From: Nitrosospira sp. Is2
GTDB lineage: Bacteria > Pseudomonadota > Gammaproteobacteria > Burkholderiales > Nitrosomonadaceae
Length of the DNA stretch: 64,000 nucleotides
Assembly: GCF_033095785.1 (NCBI RefSeq)
Contig: NZ_CP137134.1
Span: forward strand, 2,542,001-2,606,000
Direction: 5' to 3'
Of this stretch, positions 39,959 to 48,424 are shown in pieces. The translations under genes were made by a program, and so were the position numbers. Positions within the stretch are counted from its first letter, which is position 1. Every line of letters starts with the position of its first letter. The notes below the pieces were generated by a model. It was not told the DNA's origin, did not search any database, and saw only the letters and a list, made by a program, of their open reading frames with translations.

Positions 39959-40327
39959 ATGATTCAAATGCAATCTATCCTCCAGGTAGCCGATAACACG
40001 GGCGCGCGTTCAATCATGTGCATAAAGGTATTGGGCGGCTCCAAACGCCGTTACGCTGGTATCGGTGATGTTATAAAGGTTAGTGTGAAGGATGTGGCGC
40101 CACGGGGGCGTGTAAAAAAGGGCGAAGTATACAATGCCGTGGTGGTGAGAACCTCAAAAGGGGTTCGTCGCGCAGATGGCTCGTTGATCAAGTTCGACAA
40201 CAATGCTGCAGTACTGCTGAATGCCAAGCTGGAGCCTATCGGTACACGTATTTTTGGACCTGTAACGCGTGAATTACGGAACGCACGCTTCATGAAAATT
40301 GTTTCGCTTGCGCCAGAAGTTTTGTAA
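39959..40327 (+). CDS. rplN: 50S ribosomal protein L14
   Basis: 122 residues opening MIQMQSILQVADNTGARSIM. GGSKRRYAGIGDVIKVSVKD and the RAVVVRT-type strand (AVVVRTSKGVRRADGS) are conserved. Contacts the 30S at the L14-L19 bridge. First gene of the spc operon. Confidence 0.97.
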   Translation: MIQMQSILQVADNTGARSIMCIKVLGGSKRRYAGIGDVIKVSVKDVAPRGRVKKGEVYNAVVVRTSKGVRRADGSLIKFDNNAAVLLNAKLEPIGTRIFGPVTRELRNARFMKIVSLAPEVL

Positions 40328-40348
40328 GCGCGCGTCAGGGGAGTCAGT

Positions 40349-40666
40349 ATGCGAAAGATAAAGAAAGGTGATGATGTAATTGTCATCACCGGCAGGGACA
40401 AGGGTAAACGGGGTACCGTGTTGCGCGTGGTTGATGCGGACTTGGTGGTGGTCGAGGGAGCCAATAAGGTCAAGAAGCACCAGCGGCCGGATCCGAGTAA
40501 AGGAACGACTGGTGGAATCGTCGAGATGGAAATGCCCTTACAGGTTTCAAACATAGCGATTTACAATCCGGCCACGCAGAAAGCCGACCGGATAGGATTT
40601 AGGGTCGTGGAAGGCAAAGGCAAAGTCCGCTATTTTAAATCCAACGGCGAACTGCTTGACGCCTGA
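40349..40666 (+). CDS. rplX: 50S ribosomal protein L24
   Basis: 105 residues with the KOW motif at the N-terminus (KGDDVIVITGRDKGKRGTVL) and the core NKVKKHQRPDPS, then GIVEMEMPLQVSNIAIYN. An assembly-initiator protein of the 50S. rplE starts 13 bp after its stop codon. Confidence 0.97.
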   Translation: MRKIKKGDDVIVITGRDKGKRGTVLRVVDADLVVVEGANKVKKHQRPDPSKGTTGGIVEMEMPLQVSNIAIYNPATQKADRIGFRVVEGKGKVRYFKSNGELLDA

Positions 40667-40679
40667 GAAGGGAAAACAT

Positions 40680-41219
40680 ATGGCTCGTTTACAAGAATTC
40701 TATCGCAACACCGTGGTGAATCAGTTGATGCAACAGTTCGCCTACAAATCGGTTATGGAAGTGCCGCGTATCAGCAAAATAACGCTGAATATGGGCGTCG
40801 GTGAAGCAGTGGCCGATAAAAAGATTATGGATAACGCCGTCGGCGATATGCAAAAAATTGCCGGTCAAAAGCCTGTCGTAACGAAGGCAAAGAAATCTAT
40901 CGCGACGTTCAAGGTGCGGGACGGTTATCCGGTAGGCTGTATGGTGACATTGCGTCGCGTGCGCATGTACGAATTTCTGGATCGGTTGGTTAATGTGGCG
41001 ATTCCGCGTGTTCGTGATTTTCGGGGTATTTCCGGCAAGGCGTTTGATGGCCGGGGAAATTATAATATGGGTATCAAGGAGCAGATCATTTTCCCGGAAA
41101 TCGAATATGACAAAATTGATGCACTGCGCGGAATGAATATTACGATTACAACCACGGCGAAAACGGATGCAGAGGCTAAGGCATTACTCGCGGCATTTAA
41201 ATTTCCATTTAAAAATTGA
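40680..41219 (+). CDS. rplE: 50S ribosomal protein L5
   Basis: 179 residues from the ATG at 40680 (MARLQEFYRN). KSVMEVPRISKITLNMGVGE, the ITGQKPVVTKAKKS-like stretch (IAGQKPVVTKAKKSIATFKV) and GNYNMGIKEQIIFPEI are typical. Binds 5S rRNA and P-site tRNA. rpsN follows after 7 bp. Confidence 0.97.
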   Translation: MARLQEFYRNTVVNQLMQQFAYKSVMEVPRISKITLNMGVGEAVADKKIMDNAVGDMQKIAGQKPVVTKAKKSIATFKVRDGYPVGCMVTLRRVRMYEFLDRLVNVAIPRVRDFRGISGKAFDGRGNYNMGIKEQIIFPEIEYDKIDALRGMNITITTTAKTDAEAKALLAAFKFPFKN

Positions 41220-41226
41220 GAATAGC

Positions 41227-41532
41227 ATGGCGAAAGTAGCTGTAATCAACCGTGATTTGAAGCGCCGCGAAACGGTCAAAAAATATGCGGCGCGACGTGC
41301 CGAATTACTGGCAATTATCAATGATGCTAGTCTCGGGGATGAGGATCGGCATTCCGCCCGGATCAAGCTGCAGATGTTACCGAGGGATTCCAGTCCGGTA
41401 CGACTTCGCAATCGCTGCTCTTTGACGGGTCGCCCTCGCGGCGTCTACAGCAAATTTGGGCTCGGTCGTGGCAAGCTTCGTGACATAGCCATGAGCGGAG
41501 AAATTCCGGGCGTGATCAAGGCGAGTTGGTGA
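41227..41532 (+). CDS. rpsN: 30S ribosomal protein S14 (zinc-free type)
   Basis: 101 residues from the ATG at 41227 (MAKVAVINRD). The C-terminal RNRCSLTGRPRGVYSKFGL is the family mark. It is the long form lacking the CxxC pairs of zinc-type S14. It lies in the 30S head. A 155-bp gap follows. Confidence 0.97.
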   Translation: MAKVAVINRDLKRRETVKKYAARRAELLAIINDASLGDEDRHSARIKLQMLPRDSSPVRLRNRCSLTGRPRGVYSKFGLGRGKLRDIAMSGEIPGVIKASW

Positions 41533-41600
41533 ACCCATCATCTTGTTTTCATGGGGCGTTTGAATGGGCGATGACAAACGAGACTCAATCGTATTTAAGA

Positions 41601-41657
41601 GAGCAGGTCCAATATGGTTAACGTAGGTTTTCTCGGAAATGGCTTATTGACCTGCTC
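41601..41657 (+). promoter_or_regulatory. Stem-loop in the rpsN-rpsH gap
   Basis: A perfect 9-bp inverted repeat GAGCAGGTC (41601-41609) / GACCTGCTC (41649-41657) with a 39-nt loop, 31 bp before the rpsH start codon. The position directly upstream of the S8 gene suggests a leader structure, possibly an autoregulatory S8 target or a processing site. This is inference from position and pairing only. Confidence 0.4.
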
Positions 41658-41687
41658 CGGAATTTGGATTTCCAGAGGTATCCTTAG

Positions 41688-42083
41688 ATGAGTATGAGTG
41701 ACCCTATCGCGGATATGTTGACGCGTATTCGTAACGCGCAGCTTTCTGAAAAAACATCCGTTGTGATGCCGGCTTCCAAACTTAAAGCGGCTATCGCTCA
41801 AGTATTGAAGGATGAAGGTTATGTCGAGGATTTCGCCGTTCACGACTCGAACGGAAAGCCGGTACTGGATATCAGCCTCAAGTATTATGCTGGTCGTCCG
41901 GTGATCGAGAAAATCGAGCGGGTTAGCCGCCCCGGTTTGAGAATCTACAAAGCCAGCGACAAGCTTCCTAGCGTCATGAATGGTCTTGGCGTGGCGATCG
42001 TTTCAACCTCCCAAGGGGTGATGACCGAACGTAAAGCACGCGCCAGCGGGGTAGGCGGCGAAGTGTTATGTATAGTGGCCTAA
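41688..42083 (+). CDS. rpsH: 30S ribosomal protein S8
   Basis: 131 residues opening MSMSDPIADMLTRIRNAQL. RPGLRIYKASDKLPSVMNGLG and the closing RKARASGVGGEVLCIVA match the family. S8 binds helix 21 of 16S rRNA and in E. coli is the repressor of the spc operon. rplF follows after 9 bp. Confidence 0.98.
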   Translation: MSMSDPIADMLTRIRNAQLSEKTSVVMPASKLKAAIAQVLKDEGYVEDFAVHDSNGKPVLDISLKYYAGRPVIEKIERVSRPGLRIYKASDKLPSVMNGLGVAIVSTSQGVMTERKARASGVGGEVLCIVA

Positions 42084-42092
42084 GGAAAAAAC

Positions 42093-42626
42093 ATGTCTCG
42101 AGTAGGTAAAAATCCTGTGCCAGTGCCTGGGAATGTAGAGGTAGCATTGTCAACGAACGAAGTGTCGGTTAAGGGACCGTTGGGCACGTTGCGGCACGAT
42201 CTTGTTTCGGATATCCGTGTTGAACGCGAAGGCGACAGTTTATTAATCAAGCCCTCGAACGCTTCGAAGCAGGCAAACGCAATGTCCGGAACGATGCGCG
42301 CGCTTCTGGCCAATATGGTTAAAGGAGTTACCAGCGGTTTCGAGAAAAAGTTGACGCTGGTGGGTGTGGGTTATCGCGCCCAGGCTGCGGGCGATGTTCT
42401 TAACCTGACATTGGGATTCTCTCATCCTGTTGCCCATAAGATGCCGGAAGGTGTAAAGGTTGAGACGCCGACTCAAACGGAGATTGTCATCAAGGGGATA
42501 GATAAGCAGCAGGTGGGTCAGGTAGCTGCCGACGTACGCGCTTATCGCAAGCCTGAACCTTATAAGGGGAAAGGCGTACGTTATGCAGACGAAAAGATTG
42601 TGTTGAAGGAAACCAAGAAGAAATAA
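42093..42626 (+). CDS. rplF: 50S ribosomal protein L6
   Basis: 177 residues with the two related L6 domains. MSRVGKNPVPVPGNVEV opens it; the signature PEPYKGKGVRYADEKI closes it. Near the factor-binding site beneath the L7/L12 stalk. Confidence 0.98.
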   Translation: MSRVGKNPVPVPGNVEVALSTNEVSVKGPLGTLRHDLVSDIRVEREGDSLLIKPSNASKQANAMSGTMRALLANMVKGVTSGFEKKLTLVGVGYRAQAAGDVLNLTLGFSHPVAHKMPEGVKVETPTQTEIVIKGIDKQQVGQVAADVRAYRKPEPYKGKGVRYADEKIVLKETKKK

Positions 42627-42637
42627 TTAGGGTATAT

Positions 42638-42994
42638 ATGCTGAAATCAACAAAATCCCGCTTGCGGCGTGCTCGTCAAACCCGCGCCAAGATCGCCGAA
42701 TTAAAAGTAGTGCGTTTGGCGGTGCATCGCAGCAACTGTCACATTTATGCGCAGCTGATAGATGGTGCTGGCGGAACTGTGCTCACTAGCGCTTCGACTT
42801 TGGAACCGGAGCTCCGGAAGGAATTGCCCAATGGCGGTACCATTGGGGCGGCAGCGGCAGTCGGCAAAAGAGTTGCGGAAAAGGCCAAAAGCTTGGGCAT
42901 CGAGACGGTTGCATTCGACCGTTCGGGTTTCAAATATCACGGGCGCGTGAAGGCACTGGCCGAGGCTGCTCGCGAGCATGGCCTCAAATTCTAA
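42638..42994 (+). CDS. rplR: 50S ribosomal protein L18
   Basis: 118 residues. The basic N-terminus (KSTKSRLRRARQTRAKI) and VHRSNCHIYAQLID, AAVGKRVAEKAKSLGIE and FDRSGFKYHGRVKALAEAAREHGL identify L18, which carries 5S rRNA into the large subunit with L5. Confidence 0.97.
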   Translation: MLKSTKSRLRRARQTRAKIAELKVVRLAVHRSNCHIYAQLIDGAGGTVLTSASTLEPELRKELPNGGTIGAAAAVGKRVAEKAKSLGIETVAFDRSGFKYHGRVKALAEAAREHGLKF

Positions 42995-43007
42995 GTGAGG
43001 AAAGATA

Positions 43008-43550
43008 ATGGCTAAGATGCAGGGACGAATGCAGGGGAAAGTACCCCAGGGCGATGATCGTGGCGATGGCCTCAAGGAAAAAATGGTGGCGATCAATCGG
43101 GTCACCAAGGTGGTGAAGGGGGGGCGCATACTCGGATTCGCGGCGTTAACCGTGGTTGGGAATGGGGATGGCGGCGTGGGCATGGGTAAAGGTAAATCCC
43201 GTGAAGTTCCCGTTGCGGTACAAAAGGCCATGGATGAAGCGCGACGCAAGATGATCAAGGTGAGCCTCAAGAACGGAACATTGCACCATCCCGTAATCGG
43301 CAGGCACGGTGCTGCTACAGTGTATATGCAACCCGCTTCCGAAGGTACCGGCATCATTGCAGGTGGCCCCATGCGAGCAATATTCGAAGTGATGGGCGTG
43401 CACAACATTCTGGCGAAGTGTATCGGTTCAACGAATCCCTATAATGTTGTGCGTGCAACCCTGAACGGGTTAAAAGATATGAACACTCCCTCGGAAATTG
43501 CGGCCAAGCGAGGCAAGAGCGTCGAAGATATCCTTGGATTGGTAAAATGA
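43008..43550 (+). CDS. rpsE: 30S ribosomal protein S5
   Basis: 180 residues. The double-stranded RNA-binding N-domain (EKMVAINRVTKVVKGGRILG) and the C-domain GNGDGGVGMGKGKSREVPVA and AGGPMRAIFEVMGVHNILAK are conserved. Important for decoding accuracy. Its stop codon overlaps the rpmD start (ATGA). Confidence 0.98.
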   Translation: MAKMQGRMQGKVPQGDDRGDGLKEKMVAINRVTKVVKGGRILGFAALTVVGNGDGGVGMGKGKSREVPVAVQKAMDEARRKMIKVSLKNGTLHHPVIGRHGAATVYMQPASEGTGIIAGGPMRAIFEVMGVHNILAKCIGSTNPYNVVRATLNGLKDMNTPSEIAAKRGKSVEDILGLVK

Positions 43551-43735
43551 ACGATAACGGGAAGAAGATCAGGGTCACCCTGATCAAAAGCCTAATCGGC
43601 ACTAAACGAACGCATAGGGCAACGGTGCGCGGGTTGGGGCTTCGTGGGATCAATAGCAGCGTGGAGTTGGAAGATACTCCCGCCGTGCGAGGGATGATCA
43701 ATCATGTTTATTACCTCGTAAAAAGTGAGGCCTAA
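43547..43735 (+). CDS. rpmD: 50S ribosomal protein L30
   Basis: 62 residues. RVTLIKSLIGTKRTHRATVRG and LGLRGINSSVELEDTPAVRGM are the single ferredoxin-like fold of L30. Overlaps rpsE by 4 bp; rplO begins on the next base after its stop codon. Confidence 0.95.
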   Translation: MNDNGKKIRVTLIKSLIGTKRTHRATVRGLGLRGINSSVELEDTPAVRGMINHVYYLVKSEA

Positions 43736-44167
43736 ATGCAGCTGAATTCGATTAAACCTGCGGCAGGAGCGAAACAGGAAAGAAGGCGCGTAGGCCGCGG
43801 CATTGGCTCTGGTTTCGGTAAGACGGCGGGGCGTGGTCACAAGGGACAGAAGTCCCGGGCCGGCGGATTCCATAAGGTGGGTTTCGAAGGCGGACAAATG
43901 CCTCTGCAGCGCCGCTTGCCGAAGCGGGGTTTTGTTTCGCTTACCAGGAAAGGCGGGATGGAAGTGCGGTTGTCGGCGCTGAGCCGGGTATCGGACGAGA
44001 CCATCGATATGCTGATATTGAAGCAGGCGGGAATCATCCCGAATTCTGCCGCTACCGCGAAAGTGATACTTTCGGGGAAGATCGAACGCGCGGTCAAGTT
44101 ACGGGGCATTGCTGTCAGCAAGGGCGCCAGGGCGGCGATTGAAGCGGTGGGCGGCAGTGTTGAATAA
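43736..44167 (+). CDS. rplO: 50S ribosomal protein L15
   Basis: 143 residues. The glycine-rich basic N-terminal arm (GRGIGSGFGKTAGRGHKGQKS) that reaches into 23S rRNA, FEGGQMPLQRRLPKRGF, and the globular C-terminal domain are present. secY follows 17 bp later. Confidence 0.97.
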   Translation: MQLNSIKPAAGAKQERRRVGRGIGSGFGKTAGRGHKGQKSRAGGFHKVGFEGGQMPLQRRLPKRGFVSLTRKGGMEVRLSALSRVSDETIDMLILKQAGIIPNSAATAKVILSGKIERAVKLRGIAVSKGARAAIEAVGGSVE

Positions 44168-44184
44168 GCTCAAGAGGAGATAGA

Positions 44185-45513
44185 TTGGCCGCTAGCGATT
44201 CCCTGCGGGGGCTCTCCGGGAAGCTTGGAGACTTGAAACGTCGGTTATGGTTCTTGCTGTTCGCGTTGATCGTCTACCGCATCGGTGCGCATGTTCCGGT
44301 ACCCGGCATTGATCCGGTGGTGCTGAAAGACTTGTTTGAGTCTCAGCAAGGCGGCATCCTCGGGATGTTTAATATGTTTTCCGGGGGCGCGCTTTCGCGT
44401 TTTTCGATTTTTGCGCTCGGAATCATGCCCTATATTTCTGCATCCATCATTATGCAGTTGGGGACGGTGGCGTTCCCTTACCTGGAGGCGCTCAAGAAGG
44501 AGGGTGAATCCGGGCGCCGGAAAATAACTCAGTACACCCGGTACGGCACGCTGGGATTGGCGTTGGTGCAGGGCTATGGTATTTCCATTGCGTTGCAATC
44601 CCAAGCCGGATTGGTGATCGAGCCTGGCCCGATGTTCCTGTTGACAACGGTGATCACGCTGGTTACCGGTACGATATTTCTGATGTGGCTAGGCGAACAG
44701 ATTACCGAGCGGGGTATTGGCAACGGTATTTCTCTCATTATATTCGCTGGAATTGCGGCCGGGCTGCCAAGTGCGATCGGCGGTACCCTCGAACTAGTTC
44801 GGACCGGGGCGATGCATTTTCTGGTGGCATTGGGCATTTTTCTGGCTGCAACAGTTGTAACGGGCTTTGTCGTCTTCGTCGAACGTGGCCAGCGCAAGAT
44901 ACTGGTCAACTATGCGAAACGGCAAGTCGGGCGGAAAGTCTATGGCGGTCAAAGCTCCCATCTTCCATTGAAGCTTAATATGGCTGGGGTGATTCCGCCG
45001 ATCTTCGCTTCGAGCATCATTCTGTTCCCGGCGACGTTGGCAGGCTGGTTTTCCAGTGGGGAATCCATGAGCTGGCTGAAGGATATCAGCGGTGCGTTAT
45101 CTCCGGGACAGCCCGTGTACGTGATGCTGTACGCGGCGATGATCGTATTTTTCTGTTTCTTTTATACCGCTTTGGTATTTAATCCCAAGGAAACGGCGGA
45201 GAATCTGAAAAAAAGCGGCGCTTTCATACCGGGGATTCGCCCAGGTGATCAAACCGCCCGGTATATCGAGCGGATTATGTTAAGACTTACCCTGGCTGGC
45301 GCGATTTATGTAACCCTCGTATGCTTGTTGCCCGAGTTTCTGATCTTGAAATGGAACGTGCCGTTTTATTTCGGCGGTACTTCTCTATTGATTATTGTCG
45401 TGGTAACGATGGATTTCATGGCGCAAGTACAGGCTTACATCATGTCGCATCAATACGAGAGCCTTTTGAAGAAAACAAACTTCAAAGGCGGTGGCGGGTT
45501 ACCGGCAAGATAG
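44185..45513 (+). CDS. secY: Preprotein translocase subunit SecY
   Basis: 442 residues with a TTG start behind a strong GAGGAG ribosome binding site. Ten membrane segments are expected; signature segments include MFNMFSGGALSRFSIFALGI, the plug region after TM1, and ERGIGNGISLIIFAGIAAGLP. The cytoplasmic loop before TM7 holds YAKRQVGRKVYGGQSSHLPLK. It forms the protein-conducting channel with SecE and SecG. Location at the end of the spc operon is usual. Confidence 0.97.
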   Translation: MAASDSLRGLSGKLGDLKRRLWFLLFALIVYRIGAHVPVPGIDPVVLKDLFESQQGGILGMFNMFSGGALSRFSIFALGIMPYISASIIMQLGTVAFPYLEALKKEGESGRRKITQYTRYGTLGLALVQGYGISIALQSQAGLVIEPGPMFLLTTVITLVTGTIFLMWLGEQITERGIGNGISLIIFAGIAAGLPSAIGGTLELVRTGAMHFLVALGIFLAATVVTGFVVFVERGQRKILVNYAKRQVGRKVYGGQSSHLPLKLNMAGVIPPIFASSIILFPATLAGWFSSGESMSWLKDISGALSPGQPVYVMLYAAMIVFFCFFYTALVFNPKETAENLKKSGAFIPGIRPGDQTARYIERIMLRLTLAGAIYVTLVCLLPEFLILKWNVPFYFGGTSLLIIVVVTMDFMAQVQAYIMSHQYESLLKKTNFKGGGGLPAR

Positions 45514-45529
45514 TTCGTCTAAGGATAGG

Positions 45530-45748
45530 ATGGCTAAGGAAGAAACGATTCAAATGCAAGGCGAGATACTGGAGACGTTGCCTAATGCGACGTTCCGGGT
45601 CAAGTTAGAGAATGGGCACGTCGTGCTGGGCCATATTTCCGGAAAGATGCGCATGCATTACATTCGCATTTTACCGGGTGACAAGGTGACAGTGGATTTG
45701 ACGCCCTACGATTTAAGTAGAGCGCGCATCACATTCCGCGCGAAATAG
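45530..45748 (+). CDS. infA: Translation initiation factor IF-1
   Basis: 72 residues from the ATG at 45530 (MAKEETIQMQGEI), an S1-type OB fold: LPNATFRVKLENGHVVLGHI, GKMRMHYIRILPGDKV and YDLSRARITFR. It occupies the A site during initiation. It lies between secY and rpmJ, as in many betaproteobacteria. Confidence 0.97.
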   Translation: MAKEETIQMQGEILETLPNATFRVKLENGHVVLGHISGKMRMHYIRILPGDKVTVDLTPYDLSRARITFRAK

Positions 45749-45763
45749 CGGGAAGGAGAGTAC

Positions 45764-45877
45764 ATGAAAGTGTTGGCATCAGTAAAAAAGATTTGCCGCA
45801 ATTGTAAAATCATTCGGCGCAATCGTGTCGTGCGTGTAATTTGCACGGATCCGAGGCACAAGCAGCGGCAGGGTTAG
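45764..45877 (+). CDS. rpmJ: 50S ribosomal protein L36 (zinc-ribbon form)
   Basis: 37 residues, read by hand from the ATG at 45764, with a GGAGAG ribosome binding site. It opens MKVLASVKKICRNCKIIRR. Cys11, Cys14, Cys27 and His32 form the Zn2+ site of the C+ type L36, which tends to be exchanged for a zinc-free paralogue under zinc starvation in other bacteria. Confidence 0.95.
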   Translation: MKVLASVKKICRNCKIIRRNRVVRVICTDPRHKQRQG

Positions 45878-45899
45878 TCGGAAAGCGCCGTCTGGATGC

Positions 45900-45905
45900 T
45901 ATAAT
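45900..45905 (+). promoter_or_regulatory. Possible -10 element before rpsM
   Basis: A perfect TATAAT in the 53-bp gap between rpmJ and rpsM, 25 bp before the rpsM start codon. There is no convincing -35, so it may be chance; if real it would start a short-leader alpha-operon transcript. Confidence 0.25.
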
Positions 45906-45930
45906 CTAAAATTTTTCGTAGGAAAAGTGT

Positions 45931-46311
45931 ATGGCCCGTATTGCTGGAGTAAATATCCCGAATCATCAGCATGCCGAAATCGCATTGACGTCCATTTACG
46001 GCATTGGTCGCACCAGGGCGCGCGAGATTTGTGCGGCGGCCGGGATTGCTTCCTCCACCAAGATCAAAGATGTGACCGACGCCCAGATGGATAAGCTCCG
46101 GGATCAAGTCGCAAAATTTGCGGTCGAAGGTGACCTTCGGCGTGAAGTCTCAATGAACATCAAAAGGCTAATGGACCTCGGCTGCTATCGTGGATTGCGT
46201 CACCGGCGCGGCTTGCCGGTGAGGGGTCAACGTACCCGGACAAATGCAAGGACGCGAAAGGGTCCAAGGAAAGCAGTGCGTGCCTCCAGCGGAAAAGCAG
46301 CGGGAAAATGA
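45931..46311 (+). CDS. rpsM: 30S ribosomal protein S13
   Basis: 126 residues opening MARIAGVNIPNHQHAEIALT; the helix-two-turn-helix with YGIGRTRAREIC and the C-terminal basic tail GLRHRRGLPVRGQRTRTNAR are conserved. Contacts tRNA and forms intersubunit bridges. First gene of the alpha operon. Confidence 0.97.
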   Translation: MARIAGVNIPNHQHAEIALTSIYGIGRTRAREICAAAGIASSTKIKDVTDAQMDKLRDQVAKFAVEGDLRREVSMNIKRLMDLGCYRGLRHRRGLPVRGQRTRTNARTRKGPRKAVRASSGKAAGK

Positions 46312-46358
46312 TAGAAATGCTCGTAGCTAACTGAACAGCAGGTCAAAGGATAAATTCA

Positions 46359-46748
46359 ATGGTAAAAGCAGCCACTCGGGTACGCAAAAAGGTCAAGAAG
46401 AACGTGGCGGAGGGTATTGCCCACGTTCATGCTTCGTTTAATAACACGGTTGTGACGATCACAGATCGTCAGGGCAACGCGTTGTCATGGGCAACTTCCG
46501 GTGGCGCCGGTTTTAAAGGGTCTCGTAAAAGCACGCCATTCGCCGCTCAGGTGGCGGCCGAGCAGGCAAGTAAGGTCGCGCAGGAATGTGGTGTGAAAAA
46601 TTTGGAAGTGCGCATAAAGGGCCCGGGTCCTGGACGCGAGTCCGCAGTTCGGGCATTGAATGCGGCTGGCTTCAAAATTACCAGTATTTCGGATGTGACG
46701 CCCGTGCCTCACAACGGTTGTCGTCCACCTAAGAAACGTCGGATTTAA
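46359..46748 (+). CDS. rpsK: 30S ribosomal protein S11
   Basis: 129 residues. AHVHASFNNTVVTITDRQGN, the SAGGAGFKGSRKSTPFAAQ-type segment, KGPGPGRESAVRAL and the closing DVTPVPHNGCRPPKKRR are diagnostic. Part of the 30S platform near the Shine-Dalgarno helix. Confidence 0.98.
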   Translation: MVKAATRVRKKVKKNVAEGIAHVHASFNNTVVTITDRQGNALSWATSGGAGFKGSRKSTPFAAQVAAEQASKVAQECGVKNLEVRIKGPGPGRESAVRALNAAGFKITSISDVTPVPHNGCRPPKKRRI

Positions 46749-46759
46749 GGAGTAAGACT

Positions 46760-47386
46760 GTGGCAAGAAATCTTGATCCCAAATGTCGGCAATGCCGCCG
46801 GGAAGGCGAAAAATTATTCCTGAAGGGAGAGAAATGCTTTACCGACAAATGCGCGATAGAACGCAGGAACTATGCACCTGGCCAGCACGGGCAGAAAAGC
46901 GCGCGGTTGTCGGATTATGGAGTGCAGTTGCGTGAGAAGCAGAAACTGCGCCGTATCTACGGGATACTGGAACGCCAGTTCCACAATAACTATCAATTAG
47001 CGGACAAACAGCGCGGTATTACTGGTGAAAACTTACTGCAGTTGCTGGAGTGCCGCCTTGATACCGTCGCTTACCGTATGGGTTTTGGCGCATCGCGGTC
47101 CGAAGCACGTCAAATCGTGCGACATAACGGGATTCTGGTCAATAGCCGCAGGGTCAACATTCCATCCTATCAAGTCAAGCCCGGCGACGTGATAGAAGTT
47201 GCTGAAAAAGCAAAAAGTCATTTGCGGATAAAGGCGGCTGTTGAGGCAGCCGAACAGCGGAGCTTTCCCGACTGGATAGACATGGATGTCAAAGCGATGA
47301 AGGGTATATTTAAAACGAAACCGGAACGAGCCGACTTGCCATCGAGCATTAACGAATCTTTGGTAATCGAACTGTATTCCAAGTAA
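46760..47386 (+). CDS. rpsD: 30S ribosomal protein S4
   Basis: 208 residues with a GTG start and an AAGGAG ribosome binding site. The N-terminus carries CRQCRREGEKLFLKGEKC with four cysteines, a zinc-finger-like arrangement; the S4 RNA-binding domain (LECRLDTVAYRMGFGASRSE and GILVNSRRVNIPSYQVKPGD) follows. In E. coli S4 represses the alpha operon. Confidence 0.97.
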   Translation: MARNLDPKCRQCRREGEKLFLKGEKCFTDKCAIERRNYAPGQHGQKSARLSDYGVQLREKQKLRRIYGILERQFHNNYQLADKQRGITGENLLQLLECRLDTVAYRMGFGASRSEARQIVRHNGILVNSRRVNIPSYQVKPGDVIEVAEKAKSHLRIKAAVEAAEQRSFPDWIDMDVKAMKGIFKTKPERADLPSSINESLVIELYSK

Positions 47387-47419
47387 TCAACGCCCAAGCC
47401 TTCCGCAAAAGGATCACCT

Positions 47420-48424
47420 ATGCTAAGTAACACCTTTCTTACTCCGCGCATTATTGACGTCCAGAACGTTTCTCCGCTGCACGCCAAGATCACCATGGAG
47501 CCGTTTGAACGCGGCTATGGGCATACGCTGGGCAATGCTTTACGCCGGATCCTCCTGTCTTCCATGCCCGGTTTCGCCCCCACGGAAGTTCAGATCAGCG
47601 GTGTCGTGCACGAGTATTCGGCGCTGGATGGGGTGCAGGAGGATGTAGTCGATATCCTGCTTAACCTGAAGGGCATCGTGCTTAAACTGCATAATCGTCC
47701 GGATGCTATCCTGATACTCAAGAAGAAAGGAGAAGGTACGGTAACGGCGGGTGATATCGAAGTGTCGCATGATGTGGAGATCATCAATCCCGACCATGTT
47801 ATCGCGCATCTCACCGCGGGTGGGAAGTTGGATATGCAAATCAAGGTCGAACAGGGCCGTGGTTATGTGCCTGGAACGGTCCGGCAATTGGCAAACGAAG
47901 GGCGCGCGATTGGCAGTATTTTACTGGATGCCTCCTTCAGTCCAGTACGGCGGGTGAGTTACGCCGTCGAAAGTGCACGCGTTGAGCAGCGTACCGATCT
48001 CGACAAGCTTATTATGGATATCGAGACGAACGGTGTGGTGGATCCCGAGGAGGCGATTCGTTATGCCGCAAAAGTACTTGTGGAGCAACTCTCCGTGTTT
48101 GCCGATCTAAAAGGGACGCCGTTGCCGGTGGAGCAGCCCAAGTTGCCACAGATTGATCCGGTATTACTGCGCCCGGTGGATGATCTTGAACTAACCGTGC
48201 GTTCCGCGAACTGCCTTAAAGCGGAGAACATTTATTATATAGGCGACCTGATTCAGCGCACGGAAACGGAGTTGCTGAAAACCCCAAACCTTGGGAGAAA
48301 ATCGCTTAATGAAATCAAGGAAGTATTGGCCTCCCGCGGACTGACACTGGGAATGAAACTTGAAAGCTGGCCTCCTTCCACTCTGGATAAAGGTAAAAAG
48401 GAATCAAGCCATGCGGCACCATAA
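47420..48424 (+). CDS. rpoA: DNA-directed RNA polymerase subunit alpha
   Basis: 334 residues. The N-terminal dimerization domain (about 1-230; EPFERGYGHTLGNALRRILL) is followed by a linker and the C-terminal domain (about 245-320; RSANCLKAENIYYIGDLIQR and TPNLGRKSLNEIKEVLASRG) that binds UP elements and activators. Its last 14 bp overlap rplQ. Confidence 0.98.
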   Translation: MLSNTFLTPRIIDVQNVSPLHAKITMEPFERGYGHTLGNALRRILLSSMPGFAPTEVQISGVVHEYSALDGVQEDVVDILLNLKGIVLKLHNRPDAILILKKKGEGTVTAGDIEVSHDVEIINPDHVIAHLTAGGKLDMQIKVEQGRGYVPGTVRQLANEGRAIGSILLDASFSPVRRVSYAVESARVEQRTDLDKLIMDIETNGVVDPEEAIRYAAKVLVEQLSVFADLKGTPLPVEQPKLPQIDPVLLRPVDDLELTVRSANCLKAENIYYIGDLIQRTETELLKTPNLGRKSLNEIKEVLASRGLTLGMKLESWPPSTLDKGKKESSHAAP

